Of a stretch of 64,000 nt of DNA, positions 26,412-35,236 are shown one piece after another. Below the pieces are notes generated by a model that saw nothing but the letters and a program-made list of their open reading frames with translations, did not search any database and was not told the origin of the DNA. Position 1 is the stretch's first letter, and each line of letters starts with the position of its first letter. This DNA is from Candidatus Vicinibacter affinis (GTDB lineage Bacteria > Bacteroidota > Bacteroidia > Chitinophagales > Saprospiraceae), in NCBI GenBank assembly GCA_016714365.1, contig JADJNH010000005.1, positions 310,001-374,000 of the forward strand, read 5' to 3'. Made by a program: the position numbers and the translations under genes.

Positions 26412-28193
26412 TTATCGCTTTCTAGTTAATACTGATAATACAATCAACACTAAACTTGCTATCATGGCAAGGTATGCTAATGCATCACCAATCAAACAAT
26501 AGATTGTGACTTTGTTGTTAAAATTACAAACACCTCTGATTGCTGCATCTTGTCCATACTTTGTGGGCTGATGTATAATGCCTTTTATGTCAATGAAGCA
26601 GGATATTCCAGTATTTGCTGACCTTGCTATGGGTTTTCTAAATTCAATGGCTCTAAGTGCACCAAATGCAAGATGTTGCTTATATCCTGGTGTATTATCC
26701 CACCATCCATCATTGGTCATAATAAAAATTGCTTGAGCACCATTTTTCATGTAGCCGCGCATATAATCACCATAAATGGATTCGTAACAAATTACAGGCG
26801 CAATTTTAAAATTATTGGTTGAAATGACGGCTCTATTTTTTTGAGTTGCAAGACCGGCAGGAGATCCACCTAATTGGTCCACCAATGGTTTTAAAAAAGG
26901 TAGGAATTTTCTGTAAGGGAAGATTTCTGCTCCCGGAACCAGTTTGGATTTTCTATATAATTGGAAATTAGGATCTTCTTTACAAATTTGAATGGCGCTG
27001 TTTTCTAATTCATAAAATCTTGGTTCTGAAAGATTGCGAAATGGTCTTGAAAATTTTGTAATTTCTTCATTTTTTTCGATGATTTTCATGCTGGTGATTC
27101 CCATAACTATACTCAAATTTTCATAATTACTTATGAAATTCTGCCAGTCCTGAATTCTAGAATCTGAAGACATTTCATTTCTTCTAAAAATATTTCCTGG
27201 AGGATCCCCGAAGCTAGTCTCCGGAAAAATTAAATATTGGGTAGTTGGGCTAACAGCTTCTTTTGCAAGCTTTCGAAATTTCTTTAGTTGTAAATATTCA
27301 GGAACATTGAATTTTTCATAATGTGGTTCGAGGTTTGGTTGTACAATTCCAATTTCCACTGGAACACCTGTTGTTTTATATGTAAAGAAAACACAATAGG
27401 AAATTAGAATTGGGATAAAAACTAACAGGAAAAAACTCCACAATAATTTTTTATTATTTGTTAACAAGGTGTGCCTACCAAATTTTATAAAAACTGAGAA
27501 AATTTTATAAAAGATAATATTCGTTAAGAGGACCCATAGCGTTCCTCCGAAAACACCAGTGTATTCATACCATTGAATCCATGAAGGCCATGAAGCAAAT
27601 GCATTTCCTAACGTCAGCCAAGGCCATGAAATTTCCCAGTTTAAATGAACCCATTCAAAAGTCATCCAAAAGAAAATTAATGCCCAAAAGTTTATACTTT
27701 TTTTATTGTGACTGAGTTTAACTGCGCCCCACCAGGGTATCAGCATAAAAAAGGAATTGAGCCAAATAGCCACCATACCGGGAATAAGAGCAGCATTTGC
27801 AACCCAATAAGTAGTAAGGATATTCCAAATTACAAATGCATGGTAAGGAAAGAATAGATTTAGTTTATTAAATTTATCATTAATAATTGAGCTATCATTT
27901 ATATAAAGTAATGGTACCCAAGCAATAAAAAGGAGTGGGGTCAATCCAAATGGAGGAAAAGAAAGAGCAAACAATAATCCAGAAATAGTTGACCCTAATA
28001 TTAATTTGGGGAATTCAAATTTATTAGACTTGAATTTATAAAATCCTAATACTATAATACCCCACAGAGCAGAGAAGAAAAGGAGTGGCAGATGACCCCA
28101 TAAAGGGAGACTATACATTTTCCAACCTGAAAATGCAACAATAAAAATGAAGCCAAATAAAAGTGGATAATACCAATGTTTTATTCCAAACAC
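26412..28193 (-). CDS. lnt: Apolipoprotein N-acyltransferase
   Basis: Integral membrane enzyme of 593 residues with about seven to eight N-terminal membrane segments and a periplasmic nitrilase-like domain. The catalytic triad is visible: E325 in FPETSFG, K417 in SKLVPGAE and C469 in VICYES; NDGWWDNTPG and LRAIEFRKPIARSANTG also match. Lnt adds the third acyl chain to the N-terminal cysteine of lipoproteins, the final maturation step. The start is a GTG at 28193, since no ATG lies in frame just upstream; the next internal ATG would cut the first membrane helix. The protein is somewhat longer than the E. coli enzyme (512). Confidence 0.93.
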   Translation of the reverse strand: MFGIKHWYYPLLFGFIFIVAFSGWKMYSLPLWGHLPLLFFSALWGIIVLGFYKFKSNKFEFPKLILGSTISGLLFALSFPPFGLTPLLFIAWVPLLYINDSSIINDKFNKLNLFFPYHAFVIWNILTTYWVANAALIPGMVAIWLNSFFMLIPWWGAVKLSHNKKSINFWALIFFWMTFEWVHLNWEISWPWLTLGNAFASWPSWIQWYEYTGVFGGTLWVLLTNIIFYKIFSVFIKFGRHTLLTNNKKLLWSFFLLVFIPILISYCVFFTYKTTGVPVEIGIVQPNLEPHYEKFNVPEYLQLKKFRKLAKEAVSPTTQYLIFPETSFGDPPGNIFRRNEMSSDSRIQDWQNFISNYENLSIVMGITSMKIIEKNEEITKFSRPFRNLSEPRFYELENSAIQICKEDPNFQLYRKSKLVPGAEIFPYRKFLPFLKPLVDQLGGSPAGLATQKNRAVISTNNFKIAPVICYESIYGDYMRGYMKNGAQAIFIMTNDGWWDNTPGYKQHLAFGALRAIEFRKPIARSANTGISCFIDIKGIIHQPTKYGQDAAIRGVCNFNNKVTIYCLIGDALAYLAMIASLVLIVLSVLTRKR

Positions 28194-28222
28194 AAGACAA
28201 AATTTAGCTTGAAAATTACGTA

Positions 28223-28247
28223 TAAAATTAGTTTTTAACTAATTTTA
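28223..28247. repeat. Perfect 11-bp inverted repeat between merR-type gene and lnt
   Basis: TAAAATTAGTT and AACTAATTTTA are exact reverse complements around a TTT centre, 30 bases upstream of the lnt start on the minus strand. It may be an operator or a transcript hairpin; no T-run follows in the minus-strand direction. The rest of the 28194-28428 gap shows nothing else clear. Confidence 0.45.
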
Positions 28248-28428
28248 AATAATTGGATTTCATAAAGCGATTTATGCGCTGACAATTTTTTCCATCATTT
28301 AAAGAATTATAGTAAGAAGCTTTAAAGGTTCTGACTATTTTCATTAAAATTCAAGTAACGACATGTTTAATTGGAATATGAATATTGGATTATCAGGAGC
28401 CTTGCAAGTATAGATGCTCTTGATACTC

Positions 28429-29322
28429 TTATCCAATTGAACCGGAAAGAAAATTTAGAAAATTTTTGAGATCATCAAAATTATATATTGCTCTTATTTG
28501 TGCATTACATCTGCTAATTTCAGGCGCAAGAAAACCAACGAACACAGGTGTAATATTTTCGGGAGTTTTTTGTAGAGAATGTAGTAAGTCCTTTGCATAA
28601 TTAAGAGTTGGTTCTTCATTTACAAAGCATAGAATAAATCGTGCTTTAAAAGTTTGAGCAGCCTCTACTATGTCTTTGACATCAGAATCATTGCTCATAT
28701 ATAAAGAAGGTATACTCCTTTGGCTAAGCAGATATTCAATAAAAAAACGACTTAATTGTTGATTTTCGGTACCCGGCATGGCCAAAATAAACCTGTTTTC
28801 ATTGAGTTTGGGTTTCTCTTCGAAAAGGATTATTTGCTGTATAATTTTCCTCTTGATTAATTGCATAGCAAATTCTTCATGAGCTTTCCGAATAGAACCA
28901 CCTAACCACATGTCATGAAGTTTATCCAATAAGGGCATCAATAATTCCTCAAATGTCTCATCAAAACCGTGTTGCTTGATGTGTCTGTCAATTATATGAA
29001 TAAATTTGGTTTGGTCAAGATGTATAATACTTAAAGTTAGTGCATCAATAGAATCTACATTAAAAGAGGCAACATCACTCAAATGGGCAACGATATCTTC
29101 AATTTGATTATCAGGCATCATGCTGATAGAAGAAATTTTGTAACCTTTATGATTGAGCAACGCAATACTGGTCACTTTTTTAAGATCATTGTCATCATAA
29201 TACCGAATATTCGTAGAAGTCCTTTTAGGGTGTATAATGTTAAATCTCTTTTCCCAAATACGAATAGTATGAGCCTTTATGCCTGTTAATTTTTCTAAAT
29301 CCGTAATTGAATAAATGGCCAA
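28429..29322 (-). CDS. MerR-family regulator with degenerate cobalamin-binding domain (CarH/LitR-like)
   Basis: A 297-residue regulator. The N-terminal MerR winged helix starts YSITDLEKLTGIKAHTIRIWEKRF and ends KGYKISSIS. Residues about 80-175 are the helical B12-cap domain, with MWLGGSIRKAHEEF replacing the light-sensor motif W-x9-EH of CarH (W present, His replaced by Glu). The Rossmann B12 domain follows, where AMPGTENQQLS stands in place of the E/D-x-H-x-x-G motif: the axial histidine is Gln and the glycine Ser. Cobalamin binding is therefore doubtful, as in B12-independent CarA-like proteins. The start appears to be TTG at 29322, because an in-frame stop lies 18 bases upstream and no ATG intervenes. 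It is divergent from bshA (63 bp). Confidence 0.88.
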   Translation of the reverse strand: MAIYSITDLEKLTGIKAHTIRIWEKRFNIIHPKRTSTNIRYYDDNDLKKVTSIALLNHKGYKISSISMMPDNQIEDIVAHLSDVASFNVDSIDALTLSIIHLDQTKFIHIIDRHIKQHGFDETFEELLMPLLDKLHDMWLGGSIRKAHEEFAMQLIKRKIIQQIILFEEKPKLNENRFILAMPGTENQQLSRFFIEYLLSQRSIPSLYMSNDSDVKDIVEAAQTFKARFILCFVNEEPTLNYAKDLLHSLQKTPENITPVFVGFLAPEISRCNAQIRAIYNFDDLKNFLNFLSGSIG

Positions 29323-29385
29323 CTCTGTACTTGATTTGATTCAAAGAGGATAACATTTAATACATTTTTTTGTTTAAGAGTTTAT

Positions 29386-30528
29386 ATGCGTAAGGAATTC
29401 ATCAATATTGGTATTGTTTGTTACCCGACATATGGAGGCAGCGGAGTTGTTGCAACAGAATTAGGAAAGGCTTTAGCAGCCAAGGGTCATCAGGTGCATT
29501 TTATCTCCTATAAAAGACCCGCCAGACTTGGCTCTTTTCAAACAAATGTATATTATCATGAAGTTTCTACTAGTGAATACCCTCTTTTCGATTTTAAGCC
29601 TTATGATACAGCTTTAACAAGTAAAATTGTTGATGTTTCCATTCATCACAATCTTGATATACTCCATGTTCATTATGCAATTCCTCATGCAATTATAGGA
29701 TTTGTGGCCAGAGAAATTCTCGCAAAAAAGGGTAAGAGGGTCCCATTGGTAACTACTCTGCACGGAACAGACATTACATTGGTTGGTTTAGATGGTTCCT
29801 TTTACCCAGTTGTAGAGTTTAGTATAAATGAATCAGATTGCGTGACTGCAGTTTCGGCCTCTTTAAAAGACGACTCAATAAGAGCATTTAATTTAACAAG
29901 AGAGATTGAGGTAATTCCTAATTTTGTCGACTCAAAGAGATTTAAACCTAATGACAATCAATTACTTAAATGTCGGTTTGCAAAGGAAAATGAAAAAATC
30001 ATCAGTCATATTTCAAATTTCAGAAAAGTAAAGAGGATAGGAGATATTGTCAAATCATTTTTTGAAATAAATAAAACACTTCCATCAAAACTACTGCTCA
30101 TTGGTGATGGGCCAGAGCGATCAGGATTAGAAGATTTAGTAAGGGAGTTGGAGATTGAGGAGAAGGTTTATTTTTTAGGTAAGCAAGATGCAGTAGAAGA
30201 TCTTTTGGCAATATCTGACTTATTTATGTTAACCTCTGAGCATGAGAGTTTTGGTCTTTCTGCTCTAGAGGCTATGGCATGTTCAGTTCCCGTAGTTTCA
30301 TCCAACGCTGGGGGTTTGCCTGAGGTGAATATTGAAGGTTATTCAGGATTCAATTGTCCAGTTGGTAATGTTCAGGCATTCATAGAAGCCAGTCTAAAGA
30401 TCTTAAGTAATAATGAGCAACACGCTCAGTTTAAATCCAATGCATATAAGCAATCTATGAAATTTGAACTTGGTAAAATTTTACCAATGTACGAATCAGT
30501 TTATTGGAAAACACTGAATAAGATTTAG
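29386..30528 (+). CDS. bshA: N-acetyl-alpha-D-glucosaminyl L-malate synthase BshA
   Basis: GT4-type glycosyltransferase of 380 residues, first enzyme of bacillithiol synthesis (UDP-GlcNAc plus L-malate). The N terminus IGIVCYPTYGGSGVVATELG and the HFISYKRPARL segment are specific for BshA; LHVHYAIPHA, TTLHGTDITLVG and the C-terminal donor-site block SEHESFGLSALEAMAC with E-x7-E spacing fit the GT-B fold. Bacillithiol is the low-molecular-weight thiol of many Bacteroidota. bshB and bshC are not in the window. It is divergent from the MerR gene; no other thiol gene is adjacent. Confidence 0.95.
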   Translation: MRKEFINIGIVCYPTYGGSGVVATELGKALAAKGHQVHFISYKRPARLGSFQTNVYYHEVSTSEYPLFDFKPYDTALTSKIVDVSIHHNLDILHVHYAIPHAIIGFVAREILAKKGKRVPLVTTLHGTDITLVGLDGSFYPVVEFSINESDCVTAVSASLKDDSIRAFNLTREIEVIPNFVDSKRFKPNDNQLLKCRFAKENEKIISHISNFRKVKRIGDIVKSFFEINKTLPSKLLLIGDGPERSGLEDLVRELEIEEKVYFLGKQDAVEDLLAISDLFMLTSEHESFGLSALEAMACSVPVVSSNAGGLPEVNIEGYSGFNCPVGNVQAFIEASLKILSNNEQHAQFKSNAYKQSMKFELGKILPMYESVYWKTLNKI

Positions 30529-30578
30529 GTTAGAACTGGAAACTTTAACGTCTTTTAGAGTTTATGAAGATCAACATT

Positions 30579-30586
30579 TACCTTTG
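30579..30586 (+). promoter_or_regulatory. -7 promoter element TACCTTTG for the acyl-CoA dehydrogenase gene
   Basis: TACCTTTG matches TAnnTTTG and lies 14 bases before the ATG at 30601, giving a very short leader. No -33 element stands out. Confidence 0.45.
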
Positions 30587-30600
30587 CAAAAAATTGAACC

Positions 30601-31785
30601 ATGGCCAATAGAAAGGATTTATATGAAGGACATGATTATTATAATCTTGATGAATTTCTTTCAGAAGAGCATTTGCTTGCCCGGGAATCAATTAGAGGTT
30701 GGGTAAAACAAGAAGTTACACCATTTATTGAGGGATATACTGAAAGGGCAGAATGTCCTACGCATTTATTCAAAGGATTAGCAGAAATCGGTGCATTTGG
30801 CCCGAGCCTTCCTGTGGAATATGGAGGAGGGGGAATGGATGAGATTGCTTACGGGATCATAATGCAGGAATTGGAAAGAGGTGACTCAGGTTTGCGTTCC
30901 ATGGCTTCTGTCCAAGGTTCTTTGGTAATGTATCCAATATATCGTTTTGCTTCTGAAGATCAGAAAAAAAAGTATTTGCCAAAGTTGGGAGCAGGGGAAC
31001 TAATTGGATGTTTTGGACTTACGGAGCCTGATTTCGGCTCAAATCCTGCTGGAATGGTTACAAATGTTAAGGACGATGGAGATTGTCTTATTTTAAATGG
31101 GGCGAAAATGTGGATAACAAATTCCCCAGTTGCAGACATTGCAGTAGTTTGGGCAAAGAACGAAGAAGGGGAAATTTTAGGAATGGTTGTTGAAAGTGAT
31201 TCTAAAGGTTTTTCTGCACCTGAAATGCATGGAAAATGGTCGTTAAGGGCTTCCATAACAGGAGAGCTGGTATTTGAAGATGTTAGAGTCCCAAAAAATC
31301 AGGTTTTTCCATTGGTGAGAGGCTTGAAAGGCCCCTTGTCTTGTTTGTCAAAAGCTCGATATGGAATTGCCTGGGGAGCTATCGGTGCAGGGTTGGATTG
31401 TTATGACACGGCACTTAGATACTCAAAAGAAAGAATTCAATTTGGAAAACCTTTGGCTGCATTTCAGTTAACACAAAAAAAACTAGCTGAAATGATCACT
31501 GAACTGACAAAAGCCCAATTACTGGTATGGAGGTTAGGAACCTTAGCAAATAATGGAAAAGCAACTCCGGCTCAAATTTCAATGGCTAAAAGGAACAGTG
31601 TAATAACTGCACTAAACGTGGCAAGGGAGTCTAGACAAATTTTAGGTGGAATGGGTATAACTAACGAATATCCAATCATGCGACACATGATGAATCTTGA
31701 AACAGTACTTACTTATGAGGGAACCCATGATATTCATTTGCTTATAACGGGAATGGATGTAACAGGTATTAATGCTTTTAACTAA
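30601..31785 (+). CDS. gcdH: Glutaryl-CoA dehydrogenase
   Basis: FAD-dependent acyl-CoA dehydrogenase of 394 residues. Blocks RSMASVQGSLVMYPI and LTEPDFGSNPAGM, KMWITNSPVADIAVVW and RESRQILGGMGI are characteristic of the glutaryl-CoA subgroup, and the catalytic base is E373 in TYEGTHDIH, matching Glu370 of the human enzyme. It oxidises and decarboxylates glutaryl-CoA to crotonyl-CoA in lysine and tryptophan breakdown. It stands alone, with a consensus -7 element 14 bases upstream. Together with FahA it suggests amino-acid catabolism. Confidence 0.93.
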   Translation: MANRKDLYEGHDYYNLDEFLSEEHLLARESIRGWVKQEVTPFIEGYTERAECPTHLFKGLAEIGAFGPSLPVEYGGGGMDEIAYGIIMQELERGDSGLRSMASVQGSLVMYPIYRFASEDQKKKYLPKLGAGELIGCFGLTEPDFGSNPAGMVTNVKDDGDCLILNGAKMWITNSPVADIAVVWAKNEEGEILGMVVESDSKGFSAPEMHGKWSLRASITGELVFEDVRVPKNQVFPLVRGLKGPLSCLSKARYGIAWGAIGAGLDCYDTALRYSKERIQFGKPLAAFQLTQKKLAEMITELTKAQLLVWRLGTLANNGKATPAQISMAKRNSVITALNVARESRQILGGMGITNEYPIMRHMMNLETVLTYEGTHDIHLLITGMDVTGINAFN

Positions 31786-31827
31786 TTGGAAGTAAATATT
31801 CCGAATTAATATTGAATCATATATTGT

Positions 31828-32730
31828 TTAATTTAATTCTTTATTTGAGAAAGCATTTTTTGATTTTTTCAAGATGGGGTCTATGAAAAGGCTCACCATG
31901 ATAATGATCACGCCCAAATAAAAGAGTCCGCCTAATTGTTTATGTTCTTGAAGGAAAATCATCGAAAGTAAAATTCCGTAAACTGTTTCCATATTGAAGG
32001 CGAGCATCACCGAAAATGCAGACAAAAATTTCATGGCTTTTAAGGCCAAAACATAAGCAAAAACAGTGCAAAATAAAGACAAAAGGATTATATACCACCA
32101 GTCATTGTAGGATGGCAAAAATGCAGTTTCCGGTTTGAACCAATACAAGCCAGGTAGAAGTACACTAATAAAAATCCAAACTGAAAAGAGTTCTATCCAA
32201 GTTATTAAAATGGGGTCAGCTTTGGTAATGTGTTTTTTATTGTAGCTTGCAAAAAGAGCAGATAAAGCTGCGGCAATTAAACCTACAAAAAAACCCAAGC
32301 GAAAATTATCAGGAATGCTTTGGTTTATCAATAATATTCCAGGAAGGGTAACAATGCCAATGAAGGCGTCTCTCCATAATATTGCTTTTTTGCTTGTCCA
32401 AGCTTCAAAAAATGCAGTTAAAACAGGAATTGTTGCAAGGCAAATCATAGCAACGGAAGCATTTGCGAGTTTTATTGAACCGTAAAAACAAATCCAATGC
32501 AAGGCAACCAAAATTCCAATTCTTGAAAAAATTTTAAAATTTTGTTTATCAAAGTGACTAAAAGCCCCTGAATACAACATATATGGGATGAGAAGAACCC
32601 ATGTTAACAAAGCTCGCCACCACACTAAGATGATTGCCGGAAGCTCAATAAGTTGCCCTAGGATACCAGTAAAGCCAAATAGAAAAACAGCAAAATGCAC
32701 ATAGAAATAAGATTTAGTTTCAGACTTCAT
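31828..32730 (-). CDS. EamA/DMT superfamily transporter
   Basis: A 300-residue inner-membrane protein with ten hydrophobic segments arranged as two EamA repeats (about 8-135 and 150-285). Features include WWRALLTWVLLIPYML after the first helix, KLANASVAMICLATIPVLTAFFEAW, and in the second half ALKAMKFLSAFSVMLAFNMETVYGILLSMIFLQEH (quoted in parts: LSAFSVMLAFN, ETVYGILLSMI), the place of the conserved EP-like motif. DMT carriers export amino acids or other small metabolites; substrate cannot be predicted. It is convergent with gcdH and divergent from the peroxiredoxin gene. Confidence 0.88.
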   Translation of the reverse strand: MKSETKSYFYVHFAVFLFGFTGILGQLIELPAIILVWWRALLTWVLLIPYMLYSGAFSHFDKQNFKIFSRIGILVALHWICFYGSIKLANASVAMICLATIPVLTAFFEAWTSKKAILWRDAFIGIVTLPGILLINQSIPDNFRLGFFVGLIAAALSALFASYNKKHITKADPILITWIELFSVWIFISVLLPGLYWFKPETAFLPSYNDWWYIILLSLFCTVFAYVLALKAMKFLSAFSVMLAFNMETVYGILLSMIFLQEHKQLGGLFYLGVIIIMVSLFIDPILKKSKNAFSNKELN

Positions 32731-32829
32731 AAGGTTTTTTGAGGTTATTATTGTTCTGACTTAACAAAAAAGGTCATCTTGAGGCATATAAAATTGAAAA
32801 AAGCTAAACCTAAATATGAGGCAAATATC

Positions 32830-32837
32830 TATTTTTG
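32830..32837 (+). promoter_or_regulatory. -7 promoter element TATTTTTG for the peroxiredoxin-clpS-aat operon
   Basis: TATTTTTG matches TAnnTTTG and lies 21 bases before the ATG at 32859. No properly spaced -33 element is visible. Confidence 0.45.
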
Positions 32838-32858
32838 TGTCCTTAAAAATAGAAGGGA

Positions 32859-33332
32859 ATGAAAATTTTGAACATTGGAGATAAGGCACCTGGATTTACA
32901 GTTGTCTCTACAGATAAGCAGATGGTGAGCCTTTCAGACTTTGCCGGCAAAAATGTAGTCCTATTGTTTTTCCCATTTGCATTTACTGGAACCTGTACAA
33001 AGGAGTTATGTATGATAAAAGATGACATTACCAGATATTCTAGCCTCAATGTACAAATTATAGCTATTTCAGTAGACAGTCCTCATAGTCTTAAAAAGTA
33101 CAAAGAGGAATTGCAATTGCCTTATGTAGTACTTTCTGATTTTAATAAATCAATCTCTAATGCTTATGGTTGTTTGTATGAGGAGTTTTTTCTTGGACTA
33201 AAGGGAGTATCAAAGCGCTCTGCTTTTGTAATAAATAGTGAGGGTATAATAAAGTATGAAGAAATTTTGGAAAATGCGGGAGATATTCCTAATTTCGATC
33301 TCATTAATCAAACCTTGGCTTCATTAAATTAA
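32859..33332 (+). CDS. Peroxiredoxin (BCP/AhpC-TSA type)
   Basis: A 157-residue thiol peroxidase. The active-site block PFAFTGTCTKELC fits PxxxTxxC with peroxidatic C46; a second cysteine, C51, is five residues later, the spacing of BCP-type atypical two-cysteine enzymes. FVINSEGIIKYEE closes the thioredoxin fold. It reduces hydrogen peroxide and organic hydroperoxides in the cytoplasm with thioredoxin as electron donor. It is the first gene of a tight three-gene unit with clpS (4-base gap) and aat (5-base gap), so peroxide defence and N-degron proteolysis appear co-expressed. Confidence 0.9.
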   Translation: MKILNIGDKAPGFTVVSTDKQMVSLSDFAGKNVVLLFFPFAFTGTCTKELCMIKDDITRYSSLNVQIIAISVDSPHSLKKYKEELQLPYVVLSDFNKSISNAYGCLYEEFFLGLKGVSKRSAFVINSEGIIKYEEILENAGDIPNFDLINQTLASLN

Positions 33333-33336
33333 TATT

Positions 33337-33639
33337 ATGATCAATTCTAATCCAGAAACATGGCAAGATCTAGATGAAGAAGTTCTAATTGAAGATCATG
33401 TCGGTGAAATATCAGAAATCATTGTATTTAATGATGATGTAAACACATTTGATTGGGTTATAGAATGCTTTGTCGATGTATGCAATCATACTTTTGAACA
33501 GGCTGAGCAGCTTTCCCTTATGGTTCATTTTAATGGGAAAGCCAGTGTCAAAAGAGGTGCTTTTGATGCTCTCAGACCTATGAAAGAATCCTTATGTGAA
33601 CGTGGATTATCAGCGGTAATTGAAAAAATGAAAGTTTAA
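33337..33639 (+). CDS. clpS: ATP-dependent Clp protease adaptor ClpS
   Basis: A 100-residue adaptor. The N-terminal 25 residues are the flexible acidic extension; the core begins IIVFNDDVNTFDWV, the diagnostic NDDxNTxxxV box whose Asn and Asp bind the N-terminal amino group of substrates, and continues FEQAEQLSLMVHFNGKASVKRG with the conserved histidine of the binding pocket. ClpS brings proteins with N-terminal Leu, Phe, Tyr or Trp to ClpA/ClpC-ClpP. Many bacteria place clpS beside clpA; here it sits with aat, the enzyme that creates such N-termini, which supports the function well. Confidence 0.92.
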   Translation: MINSNPETWQDLDEEVLIEDHVGEISEIIVFNDDVNTFDWVIECFVDVCNHTFEQAEQLSLMVHFNGKASVKRGAFDALRPMKESLCERGLSAVIEKMKV

Positions 33640-33644
33640 GAGCA

Positions 33645-34352
33645 ATGCCGGTTTTCAGAATACCGGATAATAAAATTGTTTTTCCACACCCAACTTTAGC
33701 AAATAGTGATGGTTTACTCGGAATAGGAGGAGACCTTAGTCCACAAAGGTTAATTTTAGCGTATCAGAATGGAATTTTTCCTTGGAGTTCTGCGGGAGAA
33801 CCAATCTCTTGGTATTGTCTTTTACCGAGATTGATTCTATACCCTTCAAAAGTTAATATTAGCAAGAGTATGAAGGTTGTAATAAGTCGTAATAAATTTC
33901 ATTTTACCATTGACCAGCATTTTAAAGAAATAATGAGTCATTGTAAGGAAATCGACAGAAAAGGACAAAAAGGTAGCTGGATTTATAATGAACTAGAAGA
34001 ATCATTTTTGGAATTGCACCAATTAGGTTTAGCGCATTCCATTGAAATATGGAAGGAGAATGTTTTGGTTGGCGGATTATATGGTTTAGCCATTGGGAAA
34101 ATGTTTTGTGGCGAATCAATGTTTTCAAAAGTTACCAGTGCATCAAAATTTGCACTTATTGTTTTGTGCCGAATTTTAACAGAAAATTCTTTTGAATTAA
34201 TTGATTGTCAACAGGATACCAACCACATGAAGTCAATGGGGGCAGAAATAATGGGTACCTCAGATTTTTTAAATTTTTTGGAGAAAAACAAATTGTACCC
34301 ACAAGCAAATGATTTCTGGAAAAATTATTCCAACCAAAACCCAATACTGTAA
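33645..34352 (+). CDS. aat: Leucyl/phenylalanyl-tRNA--protein transferase
   Basis: A 235-residue aminoacyl transferase. Family blocks are FPHPTLANSDGLLGIGGDLSP, the AYQNGIFPWSS motif, SWYCLLPRLIL, the EVWKENVLVGGLYGLAIGKMFCGESMFS-type core (here VGGLYGLAIGK, FCGESMFS) and LIDCQQDTNHMKSMGAE. Aat moves Leu or Phe from aminoacyl-tRNA to proteins with N-terminal Lys or Arg, producing a ClpS-recognised degron. It begins 5 bases after clpS. One variation is visible: the usual WWSPDPR box reads WYCLLPR, with the Pro-Arg kept. Confidence 0.94.
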   Translation: MPVFRIPDNKIVFPHPTLANSDGLLGIGGDLSPQRLILAYQNGIFPWSSAGEPISWYCLLPRLILYPSKVNISKSMKVVISRNKFHFTIDQHFKEIMSHCKEIDRKGQKGSWIYNELEESFLELHQLGLAHSIEIWKENVLVGGLYGLAIGKMFCGESMFSKVTSASKFALIVLCRILTENSFELIDCQQDTNHMKSMGAEIMGTSDFLNFLEKNKLYPQANDFWKNYSNQNPIL

Positions 34353-34668
34353 CAAGATATAAAGACTACCATTTGTGCTTAGTTATAAAACTTTAGAACT
34401 TTATGGCAGTAACAACGATATCATTCTAGAAAGTACTTTTAATATTAAAAAGTATTGGTTTCAATGGAATAAAAGTCCGTAAACTATTTTCAATTTCCTT
34501 GGACTTAATCAAACCCCTACATTTTTAACGATAATTAATTGAATAGAATGAAGTAGAATAAAATTATCGATTTAGATTTCGAACTAATTAATTGAGAATT
34601 TTCTTAATATTCACAATAGGAAAATCCAATATATATAACTTTATAAATTAAATCCGGAGATTTAAAAT
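34353..34668. other. 316-bp non-coding gap between convergent aat and TlpA-like genes
   Basis: AT-rich, with no supported ORF. It holds a near-palindrome at 34432-34456 (TACTTTT arm against AAAAGTA, one bulged base), an 8-bp inverted repeat CGATAATT/AATTATCG at 34529-34570, and an 11-base direct repeat TAATTAATTGA at 34532 and 34586. These may include weak terminators for the two converging genes; none has a GC-rich stem plus T-run. Confidence 0.4.
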
Positions 34669-35157
34669 TTATAAAAATGACATTAGTTTTTTCTCTAACT
34701 CATGTTCATCACCTGGTGTGTAACCAGAATGAGTATATAGTATTTGGCCGTTAGCATCCACTACAAATGTTTGTGGAATTGATTGAAAACCAAGTTTTTT
34801 TAGGCTGTCTTTGTTTGCATCGGATAGAATGGTATATCCCCAGCTCTTTTGTTGTACCATTGGTTTCACTTTATTAACTTGTTGAATATCATCAATAGTA
34901 ACGGCAACAACTTCTATACCTTTTTTCTGCCATTCGGAGTAATGACTGCTCATTGCGTCTAACTCCTTTTTACACGGGGAACACCAGGTGGCCCAAAAGC
35001 TGATCACGGTTAGTTTGTTTTTAGAGAACTTTTGGTTTAGTTCACAAGACTTCCCATCAAGAGTTTTTAAACTTAAAGAAGGAAACTTGTTTGCAACCGG
35101 CTTAAATGAAAGCAGAGCAAATGAACATATTAGAGATAAAAGAATAAGATTTTTCAT
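34669..35157 (-). CDS. TlpA-like thioredoxin-fold disulfide reductase
   Basis: A 162-residue exported protein; N-terminal hydrophobic segment (LILLSLICSFALLSF) is a signal peptide or anchor. The redox motif is FWATWCSPCKKE, with CxxC, and the cis-proline loop is QSIPQTFVVDANG. TlpA/ResA-type proteins keep periplasmic cysteines reduced, for example for cytochrome c or outer-membrane protein maturation. It is divergent (79 bp) from a DUF6029 barrel gene and an Omp28-like gene whose product also has a CxxC, so the three may form a functional group. Confidence 0.88.
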   Translation of the reverse strand: MKNLILLSLICSFALLSFKPVANKFPSLSLKTLDGKSCELNQKFSKNKLTVISFWATWCSPCKKELDAMSSHYSEWQKKGIEVVAVTIDDIQQVNKVKPMVQQKSWGYTILSDANKDSLKKLGFQSIPQTFVVDANGQILYTHSGYTPGDEHELEKKLMSFL

Positions 35158-35236
35158 CTAGGACTAAGTTTTTTATTTAAACGTAAAATTCAATTAAAAT
35201 TTCCATTAATTTGGGCCTTCGAAAAATATTTAACGA

